From positions 806,001 to 870,000 of the forward strand of contig NZ_JAFBFC010000001.1 of the NCBI RefSeq assembly GCF_016909075.1: a stretch of DNA of 64,000 nt. Direction: 5' to 3'. This document shows positions 34,045 to 41,551 of the stretch, one piece after another (within the stretch, counting starts at the first letter, position 1; each line of letters begins with the position of its first letter). This DNA is from Priestia iocasae. GTDB taxonomy: Bacteria > Bacillota > Bacilli > Bacillales > Bacillaceae_H. The position numbers were made by a program, and so were the translations under genes. Under the pieces are notes generated by a model. That model had not been told where the DNA came from and ran no database searches. It saw nothing but the letters and a program-made list of their open reading frames with translations.

Positions 34045-34431
34045 CTCAACTAGTACTATGAATTTTTTTACATATTTAAACGTTGTTTTTTGTCATACGT
34101 AATAAGCTTTATTTCTATGGATAATGTATATTTGTATAATTTATGCATATTATTCATGGTGTTTTATATCTTTTTCACGAAAAGAGATGTATGTTTAAAA
34201 AAGCAACGTTATAAAAATAACATATTTTAATGTCGAATAAAAATAAAAAGTTAAATTTTAATTTTTATAATAGTGAAATAATTTTGTCTCTTATATATTT
34301 ATACACCAATTTGCCAATGTGTTCAATGGTAAAACGCTTACATTTTGTTGTGGAGAGCGATCATTTTACCGAAAAGTAAAAAGCCCTTGCCGATTAGCTA
34401 AGGGCAAAGGAACGATAAAAAGTGTGCTTTA
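34045..34431. other. Long AT-rich intergenic region with a cre-like site
   Basis: This region upstream of the YjiH-like gene is very AT-rich and shows no gene. GTAAAACGCTTACA at 34329-34342 matches 12 of 14 positions of the CcpA cre consensus. The right end holds the terminator of the Hsp20 gene. Confidence 0.4.
34378..34407 (-). terminator. Terminator of the Hsp20 gene
   Basis: Read on the minus strand, GCCCTT pairs with AAGGGC and is followed by TTTTTAC. Confidence 0.65.
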
Positions 34432-34869
34432 TTAATTTTCTTCGTCAAATTCAATGGAAATTGTTTGATCTTGGATATCTTTTTGAAGGCGTATTTCTAG
34501 TAATCCATTTTTATATTTAGCTGATATTTGATCATCAATATAAGGAAATGGAATACGAATGGTGCGTTGAAAGGAACCCGTATGTCTTTCTTTCATCGTT
34601 AGTTGTTGCTTTGTAATAGGATAGGAGTAAGGGATTTGACCGTCAATGGTTAACATACTAGATTCAAGTTTAATTCGAATGTCTTGACTAGACTGTAAGC
34701 CTGGAATTTCAATGACGACAATTCCTTCTGTATCTGTTTGATAGAGATCGATATTGGGAAAACGTTTTGGAAGCATACTTTGCAAATCGTTTAAAAAATG
34801 GACCCCTAACATGTCTTCTACTTTGTCATGAATGGAACTCCAATCTATATCTGGTTGTTTTTTACTCAT
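34432..34869 (-). CDS. Small heat-shock protein (Hsp20/alpha-crystallin family)
   Basis: The 145-residue protein has an alpha-crystallin domain spanning about residues 50-140, with I-E-I-P-G-L-Q, F-Q-R-T-I-R-I-P-F-P and K-Y-K-N-G-L-L-E-I-R-L, the last close to the A-x-x-x-n-G-v-L motif. The N-terminal region is divergent. Such proteins hold unfolded proteins; in Bacillus some are spore-coat associated (CotM/CotP type). The ribosome site is GAGGTGA. Confidence 0.85.
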   Translation of the reverse strand: MSKKQPDIDWSSIHDKVEDMLGVHFLNDLQSMLPKRFPNIDLYQTDTEGIVVIEIPGLQSSQDIRIKLESSMLTIDGQIPYSYPITKQQLTMKERHTGSFQRTIRIPFPYIDDQISAKYKNGLLEIRLQKDIQDQTISIEFDEEN

Positions 34870-35034
34870 CTACGCTCACCTCACTTTTTCATCATCATTT
34901 CACTATATGAAGGAATTTGCCTATTCTGAACTGAATGAGAGCTTCAATTAGGTATATTTTCGTGAAAGATGAAGGATAAAGCGAAAAAAGACTGATTTTC
35001 AAGCGTGAAAGAAGGAGTATTGTGTGTAAATCAA

Positions 35035-35063
35035 GTATAATTAGAACAAAGAACATTTTGAAA
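35035..35063 (-). promoter_or_regulatory. Candidate RTP-binding (Ter-like) site overlapping the rtp promoter
   Basis: Read on the minus strand, CTTTGTTCTAATTATAC matches 12 of 17 positions of the Bacillus subtilis Ter A-site CTATGTACTAAATTTTC as I recall it, with a weaker B-half next to it. It overlaps TATAAT (35036-35041), a likely -10 of rtp. Bacillus subtilis has Ter sites just upstream of rtp. Confidence 0.4.
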
Positions 35064-35084
35064 ATATAAGAAAGGATGAAGAAT

Positions 35085-35465
35085 ATGACTGAGAAACGAA
35101 CGTCTAGTGGTTTTTTATTAAAGCAAAGAGCATTTTTAAAATTATATATGATTACCATGACGGAACAAGAACGTTTGTATGGACTTCGCCTTCTAGATGT
35201 ATTACGTGATGAATTTCGTCCGTTTGGGTATAAGCCTAATCATTCTGAGGTGTATAAAGCATTACATGATCTCATTGAGGATGGAGTATTAAAGCAAGTA
35301 AAGAAGAAAAAAGAAGGAATGAAGCTACAGGAAGTGGTTTATTATAAGTTTACTGATGGTGGAGAAGAAAAAGCGAAAGTATATAAAAAACAGTTAAAAG
35401 TTGAGCTAGAAAGATGTGAGTCCATGATTCAAAAAGCAATTCGAGACAACTTTGGACAAGTATAA
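35085..35465 (+). CDS. rtp: Replication termination protein RTP
   Basis: The 126-residue winged-helix protein closely resembles Bacillus subtilis RTP (122 residues). It has S-S-G-F-L-L-K-Q-R-A-F-L-K-L-Y-M-I-T-M-T-E-Q-E-R-L-Y-G, K-P-N-H-S-E-V-Y-K-A-L-H and the dimerising C-terminal helix Y-K-K-Q-L-K-V-E-L-E-R-C. RTP dimers bind Ter sites and stop replication forks from one side, near the terminus. ATG 35085 follows AAAGGATGA; ATG 35076 overlaps that site. In Bacillus subtilis RTP represses its own gene. Confidence 0.95.
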   Translation: MTEKRTSSGFLLKQRAFLKLYMITMTEQERLYGLRLLDVLRDEFRPFGYKPNHSEVYKALHDLIEDGVLKQVKKKKEGMKLQEVVYYKFTDGGEEKAKVYKKQLKVELERCESMIQKAIRDNFGQV

Positions 35466-35498
35466 AACGCCAATTCATGAAAGATGAATGGCGTTTTT
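35464..35498. terminator. Bidirectional terminator between rtp and bioY
   Basis: AAAACGCCAATTCAT pairs with ATGAATGGCGTTTT with one bulge, followed by a T-run. Confidence 0.85.
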
Positions 35499-35501
35499 AT
35501 G

Positions 35502-36086
35502 CTACTTTACGGTATGAATGCGAATAGGTACGCGATGTTTTAAAGATGTATGAAGACGCGGAAGGATTAGGGCTGAGAAAATAACAATGACTACATCTAA
35601 AGGAATATATAGCAACATCCATGACCATGCCATCACATAGCTAAACGACTCTGGTGCTTCAGCCCAAAAGCGTAAGGCCATGTACATATAATTAGTTCCA
35701 ATTAAATAGTTTAAGAGTAGACCAGAAAAGCTTGCCAATAAAAAGGTTAATCTTGTTGGTGTATGTGAATGTTCAATGATTTTTCCACTTATGTAAGCAA
35801 CAAGGATAAACGATAAGATGAAGCCAAATGTAGGGCTTAATAATGAACCGAATCCAGCCTTAAACTGAGCAAACACGGGCGCTCCAATTAGTCCAATCAT
35901 CATGTATCCAATCATGGAAATAGCGCCCAAACGACTTCCAAGAATCCCTCCAGCTAATAGCGCAAATAACAATTGTAATGTGATTGGCACACCTCCAATC
36001 GTTAAATAAGGGGAGACATTCGCTCCTACTGCCATGAAACCAATAAACATTGAACAAATAACTAACTCATAGGTTTTTCCTCTCAT
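35502..36086 (-). CDS. bioY: Biotin transporter BioY (ECF S-component)
   Basis: The 194-residue, six-span protein has BioY signatures: V-P-I-T-L-Q-L-L-F-A-L-L-A-G, G-A-P-V-F-A and F-G-F-I-L-S-F-I. BioY binds biotin and works alone or with the EcfAAT energizing module. A BirA operator directly upstream shows biotin control. The ribosome site is AAAGGAG. No bio biosynthesis gene is adjacent, so it is a stand-alone uptake unit. Confidence 0.93.
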   Translation of the reverse strand: MRGKTYELVICSMFIGFMAVGANVSPYLTIGGVPITLQLLFALLAGGILGSRLGAISMIGYMMIGLIGAPVFAQFKAGFGSLLSPTFGFILSFILVAYISGKIIEHSHTPTRLTFLLASFSGLLLNYLIGTNYMYMALRFWAEAPESFSYVMAWSWMLLYIPLDVVIVIFSALILPRLHTSLKHRVPIRIHTVK

Positions 36087-36106
36087 TCATCATACTCCTT
36101 TCCTTT

Positions 36107-36139
36107 ATTGTTAACTTTTTTAATTGTTTAGTTAACATT
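36107..36139 (-). promoter_or_regulatory. BirA operator upstream of bioY
   Basis: ATTGTTAAC (36107-36115), a 15-bp spacer and GTTAACATT (36131-36139) form the BirA palindrome, 21 bp upstream of the bioY start codon. Confidence 0.88.
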
Positions 36140-36324
36140 CATATTTTTACATTTATTAACTGTTTTGTAAATACAGATTGTACGTTGTCAGGACCATAAA
36201 GAGCGATTGGGACATAATCGAATGGTTGAGAGTAGTAAAATCCCTCTAAGTGTAAAAAGGTGACCTTTTTTTCTGTCGTCTTACATGTTCTAAATTGATA
36301 GATAGATCAGTCAATGTAAAAAGA
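36139..36324 (-). pseudogene. Possible coding remnant upstream of bioY
   Basis: On the minus strand a frame reading H-L-E-G-F-Y-Y-S-Q-P-F-D-Y-V-P-I-A-L-Y-G-P-D-N-V-Q and ending L-I-N-V-K-I stays open for about 60 codons. It stops at 36139-36141 (TGA), at the edge of the BirA operator. It has a protein-like composition but no start codon, and an upstream TGA bounds it. It may be the 3' remnant of a gene; chance cannot be excluded. Confidence 0.3.
36254..36270. promoter_or_regulatory. Perfect 17-bp palindrome AAAAAGGT-G-ACCTTTTT
   Basis: The two 8-bp arms flank a single central base, too tight for an RNA hairpin loop and so more like a protein-binding site. It sits inside the coding remnant upstream of bioY. 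Confidence 0.35.
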
Positions 36325-36547
36325 AAGCAGGAACAATTGTTACTATATTGGTAAACACAAGGATGAAAGTATGATTTTTTGTCTCAGAAATGTAAAAAAA
36401 CTCGAGAAAAAAACATGAAGAGTAGAGCAAATTAATCATCATTCTTTTGATGATTATGAACTATTTATTACATAAACAATGATTGATATGATACATCATG
36501 AGATAAATATTGGTTAAAAGGCTTTTTATCACTAAAGGAGTGTTAAC
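36325..36547. other. Intergenic region upstream of the AbrB gene
   Basis: This is AT-rich sequence with a short hairpin, ATCATCA/TGATGAT near 36433-36456. No gene is seen; it presumably holds the AbrB promoter. Confidence 0.4.
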
Positions 36548-36829
36548 GTGAAATCGACAGGTATTGTGAGAAGGATTGATGAATTAGGTCGTGTCGTAAT
36601 TCCTAAAGAATTAAGAACGATGCTAAGTTTCGATAAAGGTGATCCCATCGAAATTTATGTAGACGGTGAGGAAATTATCTTAAAGAAGTACACACCATAC
36701 GGAGCTTGTGTGTTAACAGGTGAGGTTTCTCATGATAATTTTTCTTTAGGAAACGGCAATGTTGTATTAAGTAAAGAAGGAGCAGAAATACTTTTAAAAG
36801 AATTACAAGAAGTATTACAAAAGAATTAA
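36548..36829 (+). CDS. abrB: AbrB/Abh family transition-state regulator
   Basis: The 93-residue protein has the AbrB swapped-hairpin DNA-binding domain: M-K-S-T-G-I-V-R-R-I-D-E-L-G-R-V-V-I-P-K-E-L-R and D-P-I-E-I-Y-V-D-G-E-E-I-I-L-K-K-Y. The C-terminal multimerisation region reads V-L-T-G-E-V-S and L-S-K-E-G-A-E. Sequence features are intermediate between AbrB and Abh of Bacillus subtilis. Such regulators repress stationary-phase genes during growth. The start is GTG at 36548. It is a single gene. Confidence 0.88.
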   Translation: MKSTGIVRRIDELGRVVIPKELRTMLSFDKGDPIEIYVDGEEIILKKYTPYGACVLTGEVSHDNFSLGNGNVVLSKEGAEILLKELQEVLQKN

Positions 36830-36887
36830 TCTGCTTCACTAGCTGGTCTTAAAAGGCGAGAAAACCTCTTATATAAAGCAAACAGCA

Positions 36888-36946
36888 AAATGCCTTGCCC
36901 ACTCAATTCATTGAAACAAATGGAGAGAGAGGCAAGGCATTTTTTT
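36888..36946. terminator. Long-loop bidirectional hairpin
   Basis: AAATGCCTTGCC (36888-36899) pairs with GGCAAGGCATTT and is followed by a T-run; the loop is about 31 nt. It lies between the convergent AbrB and MATE genes. Confidence 0.85.
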
Positions 36947-36981
36947 GCTAAAAATCTTTTTGTCTAGCTTTACAAGAGAAT

Positions 36982-38346
36982 TTACTCTATTTCAGAAAAT
37001 GATGTAACATTTCGTTTTTGAACAAGGATAAGACGATAGGAAAGTCCAATTGCCCCTAAGGCTAACCCAACAATTAACCCAATCCAATATCCAAAGGCTG
37101 CTAGTGAAGTGAAGTTTGCTAACATGTAACCTAAAGGTAAGCCGATTACCCAATATGAAACGAGCGCCATAATAAATGTCGTATTGACGTCTTTATATCC
37201 ACGAAGAGCACCTTGAATAGGAGCTTGTAGAGCATCAGATAGCTGAAAGAAAATCGCATATAACAGAAATTGCGTAGTAAGGCGAAGCACTTTCTCGTCA
37301 TTTGTATACATCATGGCTACCTCTGTACGGAAGAAATATAGCCAAGCTGCACATAAAAACGAAACACCAATTGCCATTGTAATGCCAATATAGCTATATT
37401 CACGTGCATCTTTAAATCGCTTAGCCCCTGCTTCAAAGCCCACTACAATTGTTAAAGCAATTGAAATGCTAAGCGGAATCATATAAAGAAAGGAAGCAAA
37501 ATTAATTGCAACCTGATGAGCTGCAATTGTTACGGTGTTGTAAGCACTCATTAGCAGCGTAACGGCAGCAAAGATACTTGTCTCAAAAAAGATAGCCAGT
37601 CCAATTGGAACGCCAATGATTAAAATTTCTTTCCATGCTGTAAAGGAAAAAGCATAAAGTTTTTTAAAGATACGATAGGATTGAAAAGGTTCGCGGCGCA
37701 CGACAATCCCTAATGTAATGAGCATTAAGCACCAATAAGTGATGGCAGTAGCATAACCAGCCCCAACTCCCCCAAATTCAGGCACGCCTAATTTTCCAAA
37801 AATGAATAGATAATTAAACGAAACGTTAATCGGAAGTGAAAGTAATGTGATGAACATAGTTGTTCGAGTTTGACCTAAAGCATCAATAAAATTACGTAAA
37901 ACGGTATAAATAAAAAGTGGTATAATTCCCATCGACAGTGCGATTAAATAGTCTTTTGCAATGCGAGCCACTTCATCATCTAAGCTCATATTGTTTAGGA
38001 TTGGCTGTAATACAAACGAACCAATTACTAAAATAATCAATGACATAAAAATGGCCACATAGAGCCCCTGAACAACAGAAAATGGAACGTCCTTCTTCTT
38101 GTTTGCACCAATTAACTGAGCAACAATTGGTGTAATTCCCATAAGAATTCCGCTCAATCCTGTAAACACAGGCATCCATAAGCTTGAGCCAATTGCAACT
38201 CCTGCTAAATCATTTGCACTTACTCGACTTGACATCATTGTGTCAAAAAAGTTCATCGAGAACATACCGAGTTGCGTGATTAAGATTGGTACTAAAATAA
38301 TTAAAAATTGCTTTATCTTCTCTTGTTTTGTGAATGCTTGCTTCAT
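36982..38346 (-). CDS. MATE family efflux transporter
   Basis: The 454-residue protein has about 12 spans in two MatE repeats. It starts near L-I-L-V-P-I-L-I-T-Q-L-G and has D-T-M-M-S-S-R-V-S, then G-A-L-R-G-Y-K-D-V in the second half, and resembles the NorM/DinF group. It probably exports cationic drugs or metabolites using Na+ or H+. ATG 38346 follows AGAGGGAT; the frame continues to 38388 without a ribosome site. Confidence 0.88.
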   Translation of the reverse strand: MKQAFTKQEKIKQFLIILVPILITQLGMFSMNFFDTMMSSRVSANDLAGVAIGSSLWMPVFTGLSGILMGITPIVAQLIGANKKKDVPFSVVQGLYVAIFMSLIILVIGSFVLQPILNNMSLDDEVARIAKDYLIALSMGIIPLFIYTVLRNFIDALGQTRTTMFITLLSLPINVSFNYLFIFGKLGVPEFGGVGAGYATAITYWCLMLITLGIVVRREPFQSYRIFKKLYAFSFTAWKEILIIGVPIGLAIFFETSIFAAVTLLMSAYNTVTIAAHQVAINFASFLYMIPLSISIALTIVVGFEAGAKRFKDAREYSYIGITMAIGVSFLCAAWLYFFRTEVAMMYTNDEKVLRLTTQFLLYAIFFQLSDALQAPIQGALRGYKDVNTTFIMALVSYWVIGLPLGYMLANFTSLAAFGYWIGLIVGLALGAIGLSYRLILVQKRNVTSFSEIE

Positions 38347-38480
38347 CTGTAATCCCTCTATTTCAAATCTTTTTACAATAACTAGCATTATATAGGAAGT
38401 AAAAGCATTTGTCGTGTATCATCGCCCATTTTGCGTGAAGAAAAAATATTGTAAGATAAATATGAAAGGTGGCGTATTTT

Positions 38481-39239
38481 ATGGATTTACAGTTAAAAGG
38501 AAAAAATGTATTAATTACTGGTGGATCAAAAGGAATCGGAAAAGGAATTGCAGAGCTTTTTTTAACAGAAGGAGCAAATGTGGCAGTTGCAGCTCGAGGG
38601 AAAGAGGCGTTACATGATTTTCAGAAACAATATCAAAATCTTACAATCTACGAGGTTGATGTTACCAATGTGCAGAAGCGGGAAGCGTTAATGGAAGCAT
38701 TTCTAAAAGATTTTGGTCATATTGATGTACTCGTTAATAATGCAGGTGGAAGTAATGGAAGCACAGCGTTAGAAACAGACATGGCGACTTTTTATGAAGC
38801 AATGGAATTAAACTACATGTCAGCTGTTCATTTAAGTAAACTAGCGGGAGAAGAAATGAAAAGGCAAGGATACGGAAGTATTGTTAACGTGACCTCTATT
38901 TTTGGTCGTGAAAGTGGAGGGAAAGTGACATATAACAATGCCAAAGCAGCACTGATTAGTTTTACAAAATCATTTGCAGATGAAATGATCAAGTTTGGAG
39001 TGCGAGTGAATAGTGTCGCGCCAGGTAGTATCTTACATCCAACGGGGAACTGGCAGAAGAGAATCGAGGATAACCCTGAAAAAATGAAAGAATTTGTTAA
39101 GGGAAATATTCCAGCTGGTCGCTTTGGTACTGTCGAAGAAGTTGCCAATACAGTTGTATTTATTGCATCTGAAAAAGCATCATGGGTTGTAGGAGCAAGT
39201 TTAAATGTAGATGGTGGTCAGTCTCGAATGAATTTTTAA
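38481..39239 (+). CDS. Short-chain dehydrogenase/reductase
   Basis: The 252-residue classical SDR has the cofactor motif T-G-G-S-K-G-I-G-K-G, N-N-A-G-G, the catalytic Ser in V-N-V-T-S-I-F-G, the Y-N-N-A-K active site and the C-terminal G-A-S-L-N-V-D-G-G-Q. It could be a 3-oxoacyl-ACP reductase-like or sugar/alcohol dehydrogenase; the substrate is not evident. ATG 38481 follows GAAAGGTGG; the upstream GTG at 38469 is within that site. Confidence 0.85.
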   Translation: MDLQLKGKNVLITGGSKGIGKGIAELFLTEGANVAVAARGKEALHDFQKQYQNLTIYEVDVTNVQKREALMEAFLKDFGHIDVLVNNAGGSNGSTALETDMATFYEAMELNYMSAVHLSKLAGEEMKRQGYGSIVNVTSIFGRESGGKVTYNNAKAALISFTKSFADEMIKFGVRVNSVAPGSILHPTGNWQKRIEDNPEKMKEFVKGNIPAGRFGTVEEVANTVVFIASEKASWVVGASLNVDGGQSRMNF

Positions 39240-39303
39240 TACATATACAAAAGAGAATGAGACATAAATCGGTAAAGATTATGGAAGAACGTTTACATGC
39301 AAG

Positions 39304-39354
39304 ATCCCTTGCCTATCTATTCGTTCATATGAATAGACTTAGACGGCAAGGGAT
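39304..39354. terminator. Long-loop bidirectional hairpin
   Basis: ATCCCTTGCC (39304-39313) pairs with GGCAAGGGAT (39345-39354). An inner stem CTATTC/GAATAG lies within the loop. It sits between convergent genes. Confidence 0.75.
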
Positions 39355-39422
39355 GTTGTGAATTGGGTCGAATAGAGAAGTGTTCGTTGGCTCTTTTGGC
39401 CCAACCTCTTTTCCTCATAACC

Positions 39423-41195
39423 TTATGAAACGATGTTGATAGACTTCTCGTTTTGTTTTTGAATGACCATTTTGTATTTCTTATGCCATTGCTTAAGGGA
39501 TAAGTGAACAAGAATACTAGTAAAAATAATCAGTGCTCCTATCCAGTAGCCAAACGCAGGAGAGACAACCCCATTTTGATACGCAACACCAATCGGAGAA
39601 AAAACAATGTAAGTAAGGGCAACTAATGCTAAAAGAATAATCGCTGTTGGAAGTGTATATTTCCAAGGTGTCATATTGACAGTTGCTTTGGCTTTAAAGC
39701 GATACGGTGTAGACCTAGGTTTGATTTTTCCGATAATAAGCATCATAGCAACTTCAATAAAGAATAAAATCGCATAAATATGAATGAAGTGAATGTCGAC
39801 TGTTACATTAAATAAATGATTTGTTCCCCAGACAAGCAGATAGTACGCGATGACGTGGAAAAAAATGACGACTTTGGCTGCAAGAGACGGTACATATTTT
39901 GAAAAGACGCCTACAAGCAAGATTGCGATAATAGGAATGTTAAAGAATCCAGTGAATTTACGAATTAAATCCCATAATCCATCCGGTGCTTGCATTAAAA
40001 ATGGTGAAATAAACAATGTGATGAGAGCAACAATAGAGCCAAAGTACTTGCTTACTAAAATTAATCGTTTATCTGAAGCATGTGGGTTTACTTGTGTTTT
40101 GTAAATATCAAGAGCAAACATTGTGGCTGCACTATTTAATAAGGAGTTAAAGGAGCTAAAGACGGCTCCTAACAAAACAGCTAAGAAAAATCCAGATAAG
40201 TAAGTCGGTAATACATTTGCAATTAAGGTTGGATATGCTAAATCAACGGTACGCAATGAATCTCCATAAAGATGAAAAGCAATGACGCCAGGAAGCATCA
40301 TAAAGACAGGCACTAATAGTTTATAAAAGCCTGAAATTAATACTCCTTTTTGTCCCTCTGCTAAACTTTTTGCTCCTAGTGTACGTTGGATCACGTATTG
40401 ATTGGATGCCCAATAAAATAAGTTTGCAAAAATCATACCTGTAAAAATGGTACCAATTGGAACAGAATCTTGATTTGTTCCAATGCCATTTAGTTTTTCA
40501 GGATTTTTGGTGGCAATTGTTTTCATGCCGTCGAATAAGTTACCATCTCCTAACGCAACGAAGCCTAAAACAGGAACTAAAATTCCAATAATGAGTAAGC
40601 CTATTCCGTTAATCGTATCAGAGACGGCAACGGCTTTTAAACCACCGAAGATTGCGTAAATAGCTCCAATAATTCCAATAATCCAAATCACGAGCCAAAC
40701 AGATTGTACATAACTAATCCCTAGCAAGTTTGGAATATCAAAAAGTTGTAAAACAGCAAGTGCTCCTGAATAGAGCATAGACGGTATTGTCACAAAAATG
40801 TATCCAAACATAAATAAAATAACGGTATAGCGTCGGACTCCTTCATCAAATCGTGTGCTTAAAAATTCTGGTAATGTAGTGAAGCTTCCACCTAAATATT
40901 TTGGTAGCAAGTAAATGGCCATAATAACAATAGCAAATGCTGCTGTTACTTCCCAAGCCATATTTGATAAATTTGTTCGATAAGCTTGTCCATTAAGTCC
41001 GATTAGCTGCTCAGCAGACAAGTTTGTTAATAAAAGTGATCCGGCAATGAATCCTCCTGTCAATCCTCGACCAGCAAGAAAGTAACCTGTAGAGTCATTT
41101 ACCTCTCCTTTTGTTTTTTGGTAAGAAACCCATCCAACAAGCCCCATGAAAAAAGCACAAGATAATAATGTAAACCAAATGCTGCCTAAGTGCAT
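39423..41195 (-). CDS. Sodium:solute symporter (SSS family, SGLT/YidK-like)
   Basis: The 590-residue protein with about 14 spans has SSS landmarks: G-Y-F-L-A-G-R-G-L-T near TM1-2, G-S-L-L-L-T-N-L-S-A-E-Q, F-G-G-L-K-A-V-A-V-S-D and A-A-T-M-F-A-L-D-I-Y. It resembles the sugar-transporting SGLT/YidK branch more than proline or pantothenate carriers. A cre-like site about 100 bp upstream would fit carbon-catabolite control. The ribosome site is GTGAGG. Confidence 0.85.
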   Translation of the reverse strand: MHLGSIWFTLLSCAFFMGLVGWVSYQKTKGEVNDSTGYFLAGRGLTGGFIAGSLLLTNLSAEQLIGLNGQAYRTNLSNMAWEVTAAFAIVIMAIYLLPKYLGGSFTTLPEFLSTRFDEGVRRYTVILFMFGYIFVTIPSMLYSGALAVLQLFDIPNLLGISYVQSVWLVIWIIGIIGAIYAIFGGLKAVAVSDTINGIGLLIIGILVPVLGFVALGDGNLFDGMKTIATKNPEKLNGIGTNQDSVPIGTIFTGMIFANLFYWASNQYVIQRTLGAKSLAEGQKGVLISGFYKLLVPVFMMLPGVIAFHLYGDSLRTVDLAYPTLIANVLPTYLSGFFLAVLLGAVFSSFNSLLNSAATMFALDIYKTQVNPHASDKRLILVSKYFGSIVALITLFISPFLMQAPDGLWDLIRKFTGFFNIPIIAILLVGVFSKYVPSLAAKVVIFFHVIAYYLLVWGTNHLFNVTVDIHFIHIYAILFFIEVAMMLIIGKIKPRSTPYRFKAKATVNMTPWKYTLPTAIILLALVALTYIVFSPIGVAYQNGVVSPAFGYWIGALIIFTSILVHLSLKQWHKKYKMVIQKQNEKSINIVS

Positions 41196-41297
41196 GTTTT
41201 TTCCTCACTTTCTGTTTTTCTTTGTTAAATTGTTTGTTAATTCAGAAAAATTAGATTGTATGTGATAATAGGGCGCTCTAGACGTTACATGATAGAT

Positions 41298-41311
41298 AGA
41301 AAACGTTTAAT
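41298..41311. promoter_or_regulatory. Candidate CcpA (cre) site
   Basis: AGAAAACGTTTAAT matches 11 of 14 positions of TGWAARCGYTWWCA, including the central CG, about 100 bp upstream of the sodium:solute symporter. Confidence 0.4.
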
Positions 41312-41461
41312 GTCATGACTGCTTTCTGTCAATTTAGTACCCGTCTGTTTTTGAAGTAAACATTTTACAAAAAAAACAAGAGAAAATCGTTCGTTAGGAC
41401 TAAGTAAAGATATCCTTTCATGACTGCTTGTATGAAAAATGTAAAAATTCTAATAAATACC

Positions 41462-41496
41462 TTTACAAAATATAAGATTTTTATTATATTTGTAAA
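41462..41496. promoter_or_regulatory. AT-rich inverted repeat upstream of the AbgT-family gene
   Basis: TTTACAAA (41462-41469) and TTTGTAAA (41489-41496) flank a further five A-T pairs with one bulged base. It could be an operator or a cruciform. Confidence 0.4.
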
Positions 41497-41551
41497 ATAT
41501 TCTGAAAGTGAAGGAGGGGCGGTTGAAACATCAAAGAGAAAGGGGACGTGA

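Larger units (their letters stand above)
41196..41551. other. Divergent promoter region between SSS and AbgT-family transporter genes
   Basis: This 356-bp AT-rich gap contains the cre-like site at 41298, an AT-rich hairpin or operator at 41462-41496 and a CodY-like motif at 41496-41510 (AATATTCTGAAAGTG, 12 of 15 matches). No gene is seen. Confidence 0.45.

Noticed and set aside
41328-41344. Second Ter site between the two transporter genes
   Set aside because: Only the GTACTAAATT core fits (about 11 of 17), and the B half is poor. It is noted for a matrix search, not called.
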